From Martinezella tropici (GTDB lineage Bacteria; Pseudomonadota; Alphaproteobacteria; Rhizobiales; Rhizobiaceae), in the NCBI GenBank assembly GCA_000799755.1, contig JUHI01000006.1:248001-312000 (forward strand): a DNA stretch of 64,000 bases, given 5' to 3'. Every line of letters begins with the position of its first letter. The first letter of the stretch is position 1. Of the stretch, positions 8,012 to 15,016 are shown one piece after another. Made by a program: the position numbers and the translations under genes. Below the pieces are notes generated by a model. The model did not search any database. It worked only from the letters and a program-made list of their open reading frames with translations, and had not been told where the DNA came from.

Positions 8012-9682
8012 ATGGCCCTCGCACTCGTCAATCCCTTCGCTCCCGACGTCAGGCACGATGTTGGTGAAAAGACAACTTCGCCCGTCATCGATGCCCGGAA
8101 TATCGCCGTCAAATTCAAGGTCGAGGACGGCATAGTCGATGCCGTCAAGGACATTACCTTTCAGCTCTATCGCGGCGAGACCATCGCAATCGTCGGCGAG
8201 TCCGGCTCGGGAAAATCGGTGACGGCCCGCACGGTCATGGGGCTGCTCACCAAACGCGCCGTGGTTTCCGACAAATCCGCCGTCCACTATGATGGCAAGA
8301 ATGTGCTGAAATTCTCGGAGCGAGCACGCCGGCAGCTGCGCGGCGACCGCATCTCGATGATCTTTCAGGAGCCAATGAGCTCGCTCAATCCGATCTATAC
8401 GATCGGCAGCCAGATCATCGAAGCGATAAGGGTTCATCGCAAGGTCAGCCGGCGCGATGCCGAAAAGCGGGCGCTCGATCTGTTGAAGCAGGTGCAGATC
8501 CCCGATCCCGAGGCTCGGCTGAAGCAATATCCGCATCAGCTCTCTGGCGGCCAGCGCCAGCGCGTGATGATCGCCATGGCGCTCGCCAATGATCCTGACG
8601 TCTTGATTGCCGACGAGCCGACGACCGCGCTCGACGTGACGGTGCAGGCACAGATCCTGAACCTCATCCGCAACCTGCAGAAACAGCTCGGCATGGCCGT
8701 CATTCTGATCACCCATGACCTGACGGTCGTGCGCCAGTTCTCCGACTATGTCTATGTGATGCAGCATGGAGAGATGCGCGAGCACAACACCGCCGAAGCA
8801 CTCTTCGCCAATCCGCAGCATCCCTATACGCGGCATCTGTTGACGTCGGAGCCGCGTGGACGGGCGAAGCCGCTGCCGCCGAACTGCGACACGGTCCTCG
8901 AAGGCAAATCCGTCAAGGTCGCCTTCATGCTGCGTCACGGCAGCTTCTTCAAGCCGGAAATGCGCGAACTCGTCGCCGTCGACAGCCTGAATATCGAGCT
9001 GCGCCGCCACGAAACGCTCGGGCTGGTCGGCGAATCCGGCTCCGGCAAGACCACTTTCGGACAGGCGCTGCTGCGCCTGATCGATGCCGATAGCGGCCAG
9101 ATCTACTTCGACGGGCAACCGATCCATGCCCGGTCGCGCGCAGAAATGCGGCCGCTGCGTTCGCGCATGCAGATCGTCTTCCAGGACCCGTTTTCGTCGC
9201 TCAATCCGCGCATGCCCATCGGCCAGATCATTGCCGAGGGGCTCGTGGTCAACAATCTCGGCGCCAATCGGGCCGAACGCCTGGAGCGCGTCAAGGAGGC
9301 GCTCGTCAGCGCCGGCATGCCCGCCAACATTCTCTCGCGCTTCCCGCATGAATTTTCCGGCGGCCAGCGCCAGCGCATCGCGATCGCCCGCGCCATCGCG
9401 CTCGAGCCGGAATTCATCCTGCTCGACGAGCCGACATCCGCCCTCGATCTCTCCGTCCAGGCTCAGATCCTCGATCTCCTGCGCAAGCTGCAGGACGAGC
9501 GGGGCCTGAGCTACCTTTTCATCTCACACGACCTCAAGGTCGTCCGCGCCCTTTGCCATCGCGTGATCGTCATGCAGCACGGCAAGATCATGGAGGAAGG
9601 GCCGGTCGAAGAGGTTCTGTCGCATCCCAAGACCGCTTACACCGAACGCCTTGTCAGAGCGGCGTTCGAAGTAGCTTCATAG
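8012..9682 (+). CDS. agpD: Fused double ABC ATPase of the alpha-galactoside importer (AgpD-like)
   Basis: 556 residues from ATG 8012 (GAGAGGAGAACGG ahead of it). Two complete nucleotide-binding domains lie in one chain. The first has Walker A GESGSGKS at 62-69, signature LSGGQ from 177 and Walker B VLIADEP at 197-203. The second has Walker A GESGSGKT at 340-347, signature FSGGQ from 448 and Walker B ILLDEP near 469-474. This is a DppD-DppF-type fusion, with the C-terminal oligopeptide-transporter motif after each domain (NPQHPYTRHLL). It powers import through the AgpB/AgpC channel. Both sites look catalytically intact. Confidence 0.88.
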   Translation: MALALVNPFAPDVRHDVGEKTTSPVIDARNIAVKFKVEDGIVDAVKDITFQLYRGETIAIVGESGSGKSVTARTVMGLLTKRAVVSDKSAVHYDGKNVLKFSERARRQLRGDRISMIFQEPMSSLNPIYTIGSQIIEAIRVHRKVSRRDAEKRALDLLKQVQIPDPEARLKQYPHQLSGGQRQRVMIAMALANDPDVLIADEPTTALDVTVQAQILNLIRNLQKQLGMAVILITHDLTVVRQFSDYVYVMQHGEMREHNTAEALFANPQHPYTRHLLTSEPRGRAKPLPPNCDTVLEGKSVKVAFMLRHGSFFKPEMRELVAVDSLNIELRRHETLGLVGESGSGKTTFGQALLRLIDADSGQIYFDGQPIHARSRAEMRPLRSRMQIVFQDPFSSLNPRMPIGQIIAEGLVVNNLGANRAERLERVKEALVSAGMPANILSRFPHEFSGGQRQRIAIARAIALEPEFILLDEPTSALDLSVQAQILDLLRKLQDERGLSYLFISHDLKVVRALCHRVIVMQHGKIMEEGPVEEVLSHPKTAYTERLVRAAFEVAS

Positions 9683-9700
9683 CATTCAGGAGATTTTTAA

Positions 9701-11071
9701 ATGACAAGCACTCCCAAGATCACCTTCATCGGCGCCGGTTCGACCGTCTTCATGAAGAACATCATCGGCGACGTCCTGCAGCGACCGGCACTCGCCGGCG
9801 CCAGGATCGCGCTGATGGACATCAATCCGCAGCGGCTCGACGAAAGTGCGATCGTCGCCCGCAAGCTGGCCTCGACACTCGGCGCTTCGGCAACGGTCGA
9901 GACTTTCACCGATCAGCGCAAGGCGCTCGATGGCGCGCACTTCGTCGTCGTCGCCTTCCAGATCGGCGGCTACGAACCTTGCACCGTCACGGATTTCGAA
10001 GTGCCGAAGAAGTATGGCTTACGCCAGACGATTGCCGACACGCTCGGCGTGGGCGGCATCATGCGAGGCCTGCGCACGGTTCCGCACCTCTGGAAAATCT
10101 GCGAGGACATGCTCGCCGTCTGCCCGAACGCGATCATGCTGCAATATGTAAACCCGATGGCGATCAACACCTGGGCGATCGGCGAGAAGTATCCGACGAT
10201 CAAGCAGGTCGGGCTTTGCCATTCCGTGCAGGGCACGGCGATGGAACTGGCGCACGATCTCGACATTCCCTACGATGAAATCCGCTATCGTTCGGCCGGT
10301 ATAAACCACATGGCCTTCTATCTCGCATTCGAGCATCGCCAGCCGGATGGTTCCTATCGCAACCTCTATCCGGATCTCGTGCGCGCCTATCGCGAAGGAC
10401 GCGCGCCGAAGCCAGGCTGGAACCCGCGCTGCCCGAACAAGGTGCGCTACGAGATGCTGACGCGCCTCGGCTATTTCGTCACCGAAAGCTCCGAGCATTT
10501 CGCCGAATATACGCCCTACTTCATCAAGGAGGGCCGCGAGGATCTGATCGAAAAGTTCGGCATCCCGCTCGACGAATACCCGAAGCGCTGCATCGAGCAG
10601 GTGGCGCGCTGGAAGAACCAGGCGGAAGAATACCGCACGGCAGAGAAGATCGAGGTCAAGCAATCGAAGGAATATGCGTCTTCGATCATCAACTCGGTCT
10701 GGACGGGCGAACCCTCCGTCATCTACGGCAACGTCCGCAACAATGGCTGCATTACGTCACTGCCGAACAATTGCGCCGCCGAAGTGCCTTGCCTTGTCGA
10801 TGCGTCGGGCATTCAGCCCACCTATATCGGCGACCTGCCGCCACAGCTGACGGCTCTCATCCGCACCAACATCAACGTGCAGGAATTGACAGTGAAAGCC
10901 CTGTTGACCGAAAATCGCGAGCATATCTACCACGCTGCGATGATGGATCCGCATACGGCAGCCGAGCTCGATCTCGACCAGATCTGGTCGCTGGTCGACG
11001 AATTGCTGGTTACGCACGGCGACTGGCTGCCGGAATGGGCGCGCGGCAATCGCAAGGTTCAGGCCGCCTAA
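9701..11071 (+). CDS. agaL2: Second GH4 alpha-galactosidase
   Basis: 456 residues. An AGGAG site lies six bases before ATG 9701. The N-terminus KITFIGAGSTVFMKN is the GH4 NAD-binding motif; GLCHSVQ at 171-177 (Cys173, His174) and GINHMAF at 200-206 (His203) are the metal/substrate signatures in the exact form found in MelA-type alpha-galactosidases. It is clearly related to, but diverged from, the GH4 enzyme at the head of the operon, so the two probably split the work on substrates of different linkage or length (for example melibiose versus raffinose or stachyose). That division is inference. Last gene of the operon; a terminator follows. Confidence 0.88.
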   Translation: MTSTPKITFIGAGSTVFMKNIIGDVLQRPALAGARIALMDINPQRLDESAIVARKLASTLGASATVETFTDQRKALDGAHFVVVAFQIGGYEPCTVTDFEVPKKYGLRQTIADTLGVGGIMRGLRTVPHLWKICEDMLAVCPNAIMLQYVNPMAINTWAIGEKYPTIKQVGLCHSVQGTAMELAHDLDIPYDEIRYRSAGINHMAFYLAFEHRQPDGSYRNLYPDLVRAYREGRAPKPGWNPRCPNKVRYEMLTRLGYFVTESSEHFAEYTPYFIKEGREDLIEKFGIPLDEYPKRCIEQVARWKNQAEEYRTAEKIEVKQSKEYASSIINSVWTGEPSVIYGNVRNNGCITSLPNNCAAEVPCLVDASGIQPTYIGDLPPQLTALIRTNINVQELTVKALLTENREHIYHAAMMDPHTAAELDLDQIWSLVDELLVTHGDWLPEWARGNRKVQAA

Positions 11072-11098
11072 AGCCACTCTCTCCCGGCTTGCGGCCCA

Positions 11099-11135
11099 AA
11101 GGCCTCGCGGCGACGCCGCGGGGCCTTACATTTTT
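11099..11135 (+). terminator. Terminator after agaL2
   Basis: A 13-bp stem (AAGGCCTCGCGGC at 11099-11111 with GCCGCGGGGCCTT at 11115-11127, one G-U pair) with a 3-nt loop is followed by ACATTTTTA. It sits 28 bases after the agaL2 stop and fits a rho-independent terminator for the agp operon. Confidence 0.75.
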
Positions 11136-11250
11136 ACCGTGTCGAAGAAAATGAAAATCCATAACGCGGGCGAATGTCGCATCGATAACCGATGGCAAAC
11201 CACATTCGCCTGGGTTAGAAAACACTCGCAGTTTGGAGGAGACGAACGAC

Positions 11251-12393
11251 ATGACGAGCTCGGAAACATTCACCACCGGAACATTCGTCGGCCGCATATG
11301 GCGTCCGGATGTGGAAGGCCCTGCCCTCGTCACCGTCCGCGACGGCACCCTCTACGACATCACGTCGAGGGAAGCGCCGACCATGCGCGACCTCCTGGAG
11401 ATGGACAATCCGGTTGCTTTTGTCCGCGCACAGAAAGGCGAAGCCGTCGCAAAGCTCGACGATCTGCTTGTCGGCAAGGCCGATCGCTCGGCCGTCCACC
11501 TTCTCGCGCCGATCGATCTTCAGGCGATCAAGGCCTGTGGCGTGACCTTCGCCCGCTCGATGCTCGAGCGCGTCATCGAAGAGCGCGCGGCCGGCAATCC
11601 CGATCTTGCAGAAGCGATCCGCGGCAAGGTGACTGCGCTCATCGGCGACAGCCTGCGCAACCTCAAGGCCGGCTCGCCCGAGGCCGCCAAGGTCAAGGCC
11701 GCGCTGATCGAGGAAGGCGTCTGGTCGCAATATCTCGAAGTCGGTATCGGGCCTGACGCCGAGGTCTTCTCCAAGTCACAAGCGATGTCCTCGGTCGGCC
11801 TGGGCGCGGATGTCGGCCTGCATCCGATCTCGAAGTGGAACAATCCCGAGCCAGAAATCGTGCTGGCGGTCGACAGCCAAGGCCGCGTCAGGGGTGCGAC
11901 GCTCGGCAACGATGTCAATCTGCGAGATGTCGAGGGGCGCTCCGCGCTATTGCTAGGCAAGGCCAAGGACAATAATGCCTCCTGCTCGATCGGTCCCTTC
12001 ATTCGTCTGTTCGACGAGACTTATGCTCTGGACGACGTACGCAATGCCGATCTCGACCTGAAGGTCGAAGGCGCGGACGGCTATGTGCTGCATGGGCGCT
12101 CGTCTATGAAGGAAATCAGCCGCGATCCGCTCGACCTCGTGTCGCAGACCATCGGCCGTCATCATCAATATCCCGATGGCTTCGTGCTGTTCATGGGAAC
12201 GCTTTTCGCCCCCGTCGAGGACCGCGACACGCCCGGTCAGGGCTTCACCCACAAGGTCGGCGATATCGTGACGATCTCCAACGACAAGCTTGGAGCGTTG
12301 CAAAACCGCGTGCTCTTGTCGACCGAATGCCCACCCTGGACTTTCGGCTCGTCGCATCTGATGCGCAATCTCGCTCGGCGTGGCCTGATTTAA
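11251..12393 (+). CDS. Fumarylacetoacetate hydrolase (FAH) family protein, possible 2-keto-3-deoxy-sugar-acid dehydratase
   Basis: 380 residues from ATG 11251; GGAGGAG at about 11235-11241 is the ribosome site and rules out the in-frame TTG that overlaps it. The C-terminal part has the FAH fold pattern: KWNNPEPEIVLAVDSQGRVR, then TLGNDVNLRDVEGRSALLLG and SCSIGPFIRL. In this fold the acidic residues of the PEPE segment bind a divalent metal. At about 380 residues with a long N-terminal part it resembles the sugar-acid enzymes of the family, such as 2-keto-3-deoxy-D-arabinonate dehydratase (XylX/KdaD), more than the short FAH hydrolases. That assignment, and a link to galactose or arabinose catabolism from the neighbouring locus, are inferences. 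It has its own spacing and lies after a terminator, so it is probably transcribed separately. Confidence 0.7.
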   Translation: MTSSETFTTGTFVGRIWRPDVEGPALVTVRDGTLYDITSREAPTMRDLLEMDNPVAFVRAQKGEAVAKLDDLLVGKADRSAVHLLAPIDLQAIKACGVTFARSMLERVIEERAAGNPDLAEAIRGKVTALIGDSLRNLKAGSPEAAKVKAALIEEGVWSQYLEVGIGPDAEVFSKSQAMSSVGLGADVGLHPISKWNNPEPEIVLAVDSQGRVRGATLGNDVNLRDVEGRSALLLGKAKDNNASCSIGPFIRLFDETYALDDVRNADLDLKVEGADGYVLHGRSSMKEISRDPLDLVSQTIGRHHQYPDGFVLFMGTLFAPVEDRDTPGQGFTHKVGDIVTISNDKLGALQNRVLLSTECPPWTFGSSHLMRNLARRGLI

Positions 12394-12702
12394 GGCCTCG
12401 CTGGAATCCGGATTGCAGGGGTTCAGCCTGCCAGGCACGCTATGGTGGGGTTTCTTTAATTTCCGTAGTGTTCGACAGTCGACGGCACACGGGATTGTCA
12501 GATGGTCCACGGTTGATCCGCTATGATTGCGCGCTTGATCGTCTCGGTCGAAGGCGGAGGATCGCGCGCGCCCGAGAACCATCAAGCCGGGCATTTGGAC
12601 GCGATGGGGCACCCGAGGACTCCTCGATGAAAGCTGGTTGAAAGCTTCATTTGTTAGTTTGCGGAGCCCGGGGGGAACGGCAAACTTATCAGGAGGAATA
12701 GG
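12394..12702. other. Intergenic region, 309 bases
   Basis: Nothing convincing was found in this gap apart from a strong ribosome site (AGGAGGAATAGG) directly before the next start. Short reading frames here have no recognisable protein pattern. Confidence 0.5.
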
Positions 12703-13779
12703 ATGATAAGGTCGCGCTTGGCAATTTCTACGACTGCGCTTGCATTAATCATGATGACGCCGGCATTCGCATTCGATGGTTGGCACCAGCAACATGCCAC
12801 AACGATCGAAGGCAAGGGCTCGGGCTATGACTATGTCTCGGTCGATTCAGCCACGCATCACGTTTTCCTGGGTCATCGCAAGGAAGGTCTGCAGGTCTTC
12901 GATCCCGCTGCCGACAAGGTCGTCAAGGTGATTGACAAGACTGCCACCGATAGTTCAGACGGCGCCGTGCTTATCCCCGAATTCGATCTCGGCATTTCCA
13001 ACAACGAAGACGGCACCATCACGCCCTTCAAGCTTTCGACGCTAGAGGCTCAGGCGCCAATCAAGGTTGGCGAGGACCTCGACACCAGTCATTATGATCC
13101 CGTCAGCAAGCGTTTGGTGCTCAACATGGGCGCCGGGCAAGACGGCACCGAACTCATCATGCTGGATGTCCCTTCCCTCAAGGAAGTCGGTCGTCTGAAA
13201 GTACCAAGCAAAAAGGTCGAAGGTGCCGACAGCGACGGCAAGTCCGCCTTCTTCCTCGCCGCACAGGACCTCGACAAGGTCTACAAGATCGACACCAAAG
13301 CCGGAAAGATCGTTGCTACCTATGACACCGCCCCGGCCTGCGGCCATCCCACGGCAGTGACCGTCAATGCCGCTGACGAGCGCGTTTACATCAGCTGCCG
13401 CGGGCACGACGCCATCAAGCCCTCTTTCACCGTACTTGATGGGGATAGCGGCAAGATAGTTTACAGCGCTGAGATTGGCGGCGGAACCGACAGCATCGTC
13501 TACGACGGCGATCTGAAGCGTATCTTCACTGCAAATGGCGTGAGCGCCAATCTCAACGTATTCGAGGTCGATGGCGCCGATACTTACAAGCCGCTGGAAA
13601 CGCTCGGCACCCGCGCCGGCGTTCGTACGATGGCGATGGATCGTCAAACCAAGGCGATCTATGCCATCACGGCCGAAGGCAGCGCCGATGCCTCCAAGAA
13701 GATCCTGACGGCCGTCTCTCCCTTCTATGCCAACACTTTCTTCCCGAATACGTTCACGGTCCTGACCTACGGAAAATAG
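12703..13779 (+). CDS. Exported YVTN-type beta-propeller protein
   Basis: 358 residues. The N-terminus MIRSRLAISTTALALIMMTP ending in AFAFD is a Sec signal peptide, so the protein acts in the periplasm or outside. The rest has repeated blades: DYVSVDSATHHVFLGHRKEG, GKIVATYDTAPACGHPTAVT, SIVYDGDLKRIFTANGVSAN and GVRTMAMDRQTKAIYAITAE, a seven-bladed propeller of the YVTN/SMP-30-like type. Such proteins bind ligands or partners; no catalytic residues can be named. A strong AGGAGGAAT precedes the ATG and a terminator follows, so it is a single-gene unit. Function unknown. Confidence 0.75.
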   Translation: MIRSRLAISTTALALIMMTPAFAFDGWHQQHATTIEGKGSGYDYVSVDSATHHVFLGHRKEGLQVFDPAADKVVKVIDKTATDSSDGAVLIPEFDLGISNNEDGTITPFKLSTLEAQAPIKVGEDLDTSHYDPVSKRLVLNMGAGQDGTELIMLDVPSLKEVGRLKVPSKKVEGADSDGKSAFFLAAQDLDKVYKIDTKAGKIVATYDTAPACGHPTAVTVNAADERVYISCRGHDAIKPSFTVLDGDSGKIVYSAEIGGGTDSIVYDGDLKRIFTANGVSANLNVFEVDGADTYKPLETLGTRAGVRTMAMDRQTKAIYAITAEGSADASKKILTAVSPFYANTFFPNTFTVLTYGK

Positions 13780-13796
13780 TGAAAGCACGATCAGAG

Positions 13797-13831
13797 CGCC
13801 GGCCTTGCTATTGAGCCAAGACCGGCGTTTT
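13797..13831 (+). terminator. Terminator after the beta-propeller gene
   Basis: CGCCGGCCTTG (13797-13807) pairs with CAAGACCGGCG (13817-13827) with one mismatch and is followed by TTTT. It lies between two convergent genes, 17 bases after the upstream stop. Confidence 0.7.
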
Positions 13832-13906
13832 GACGCCGAAGTCAGGCACCCCTATGGCTCGGTGGGTGAAGCCTTACGCATAGGATTGGATTGATTTCGA
13901 CACTGG

Positions 13907-14434
13907 CTAGCGAGCAGGAAACTGAAGAGACGACAGTTTTGTTGCCAATTGCGCGGCATCGACGGAAGCAAGATGACCCCCGGAGAAAAACGGATCGTCC
14001 GATACGTCACGACCGATCCACGGCGGCGGTACGAAGGTATCAAGCGCGGCGAGAGACTCCGCCTCAAATTCGCATAGAACCAGTCCGGCAAGATGATCCT
14101 CGAAGACATCGATGCAAAGTGCCGATGCAACCATGTCGTATCGCTTCTTTCGGACGCCTTTGCCGGCCAACGTAGAGAGAAGATCGTATTCTTGTGATGT
14201 CAGATAGATATTGACGATTGCGAGAGGACCATCGCCTTCGCCGGGATATTTCTTGCAGAGCTTATGCTGCGTATCGCCGTCGCGACGCGTGATCTTGCGC
14301 AGGCGCAACCTGGTCCCGTCGATATAGAGATCCTCGATCAGCCGAAATGCTGTTACTGAAAGATCCGGAATGTCGCGGACAAGAAACCGACGCTCATATT
14401 CGGGCCGTGCATATTTCGGAATTGAGTTCGCCAT
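13907..14434 (-). CDS. CYTH-domain protein (triphosphate tunnel fold)
   Basis: 175 residues. The N-terminal EYERRFLV (residues 12-19) is a variant of the CYTH ExExK signature with Arg in place of the Lys, followed by DGTRLRLRKITRR at 39-51, the basic strand pattern that lines the triphosphate tunnel, and by QHKLCKKY. The fold includes class IV adenylate cyclases, thiamine triphosphatases and inorganic tripolyphosphatases; the exact reaction cannot be told. It is the last gene of a leftward run and lies 52 bases after a cyclic-nucleotide-binding gene, which makes a cyclase role worth testing. Family call fairly sure, reaction unknown. Confidence 0.72.
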   Translation of the reverse strand: MANSIPKYARPEYERRFLVRDIPDLSVTAFRLIEDLYIDGTRLRLRKITRRDGDTQHKLCKKYPGEGDGPLAIVNIYLTSQEYDLLSTLAGKGVRKKRYDMVASALCIDVFEDHLAGLVLCEFEAESLAALDTFVPPPWIGRDVSDDPFFSGGHLASVDAAQLATKLSSLQFPAR

Positions 14435-14486
14435 ATCGCAACGGAGCGCCCGCCGCTCGAAAGCACGGGCGCCTGACCTTTCGATA

Positions 14487-14963
14487 TCAATGCGTGGACA
14501 TCGAGTGCGGCTGGTTGAGGCGGCTGCGCACGGCCGTCAATTCCGACGTCGTATGGTTGAGACGGTCCGCCAGCACGCGCATGATCTCGACGGCCATTTC
14601 CGGAAAATCGCTGAGCAGCTTCAGAAAATGTTCCTTGCTGATCTTCAGGGCTTCGAGCCTGGAGGTTGCCTTTACCGTAGCGGTACGCGAGACATCACAG
14701 AGGATGGCGATTTCGCCGACGATGGAGTTCAGGTCGACTTCGGCAACCTTGATCTCGCCGGCTGGGCTATCGACTAGAATATCAGCAGTTCCTGAAAGAA
14801 CAACATAGGCCGCATCACCCTGATCGCCCTGATGAAACAGGGTTTGACCAGCATTGTAACTGACGCGATCGGACGTGAACGCCAAGAGTTTCAATTTTGC
14901 GGGTGCGATGCGCGAAAAAATCGGCACCCGCTTCAACATTTCAACTTCATCCTTCAGAAGCAT
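14487..14963 (-). CDS. Cyclic-nucleotide-binding domain protein
   Basis: 158 residues forming a single cNMP-binding domain of the CAP/PKA-regulatory type, with no DNA-binding helix-turn-helix and no membrane segment. The phosphate-binding cassette is intact: IVGEIAILCDVSRTATV from residue 81, with Glu84 for the ribose hydroxyl and Arg93 for the cyclic phosphate. The segment YNAGQTLFHQGDQGDAAYVV is the usual beta-barrel start. It should therefore bind cAMP or cGMP and act on a partner. The partner may be the degenerate ABC protein encoded 53 bases upstream or the CYTH protein downstream. Binding is inferred from motif; the partner is speculation. Confidence 0.85.
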   Translation of the reverse strand: MLLKDEVEMLKRVPIFSRIAPAKLKLLAFTSDRVSYNAGQTLFHQGDQGDAAYVVLSGTADILVDSPAGEIKVAEVDLNSIVGEIAILCDVSRTATVKATSRLEALKISKEHFLKLLSDFPEMAVEIMRVLADRLNHTTSELTAVRSRLNQPHSMSTH

Positions 14964-15016
14964 GAGCTTCGGTACCCCCAGTGTTCGGCCCCAGACGCCA
15001 CTGTCGAGATAGAATA

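Noticed and set aside
7952..9349. A 465-codon frame antisense to the double ATPase gene
   Set aside because: Shadow of a gene with two intact ABC domains; no ribosome site or domain of its own.
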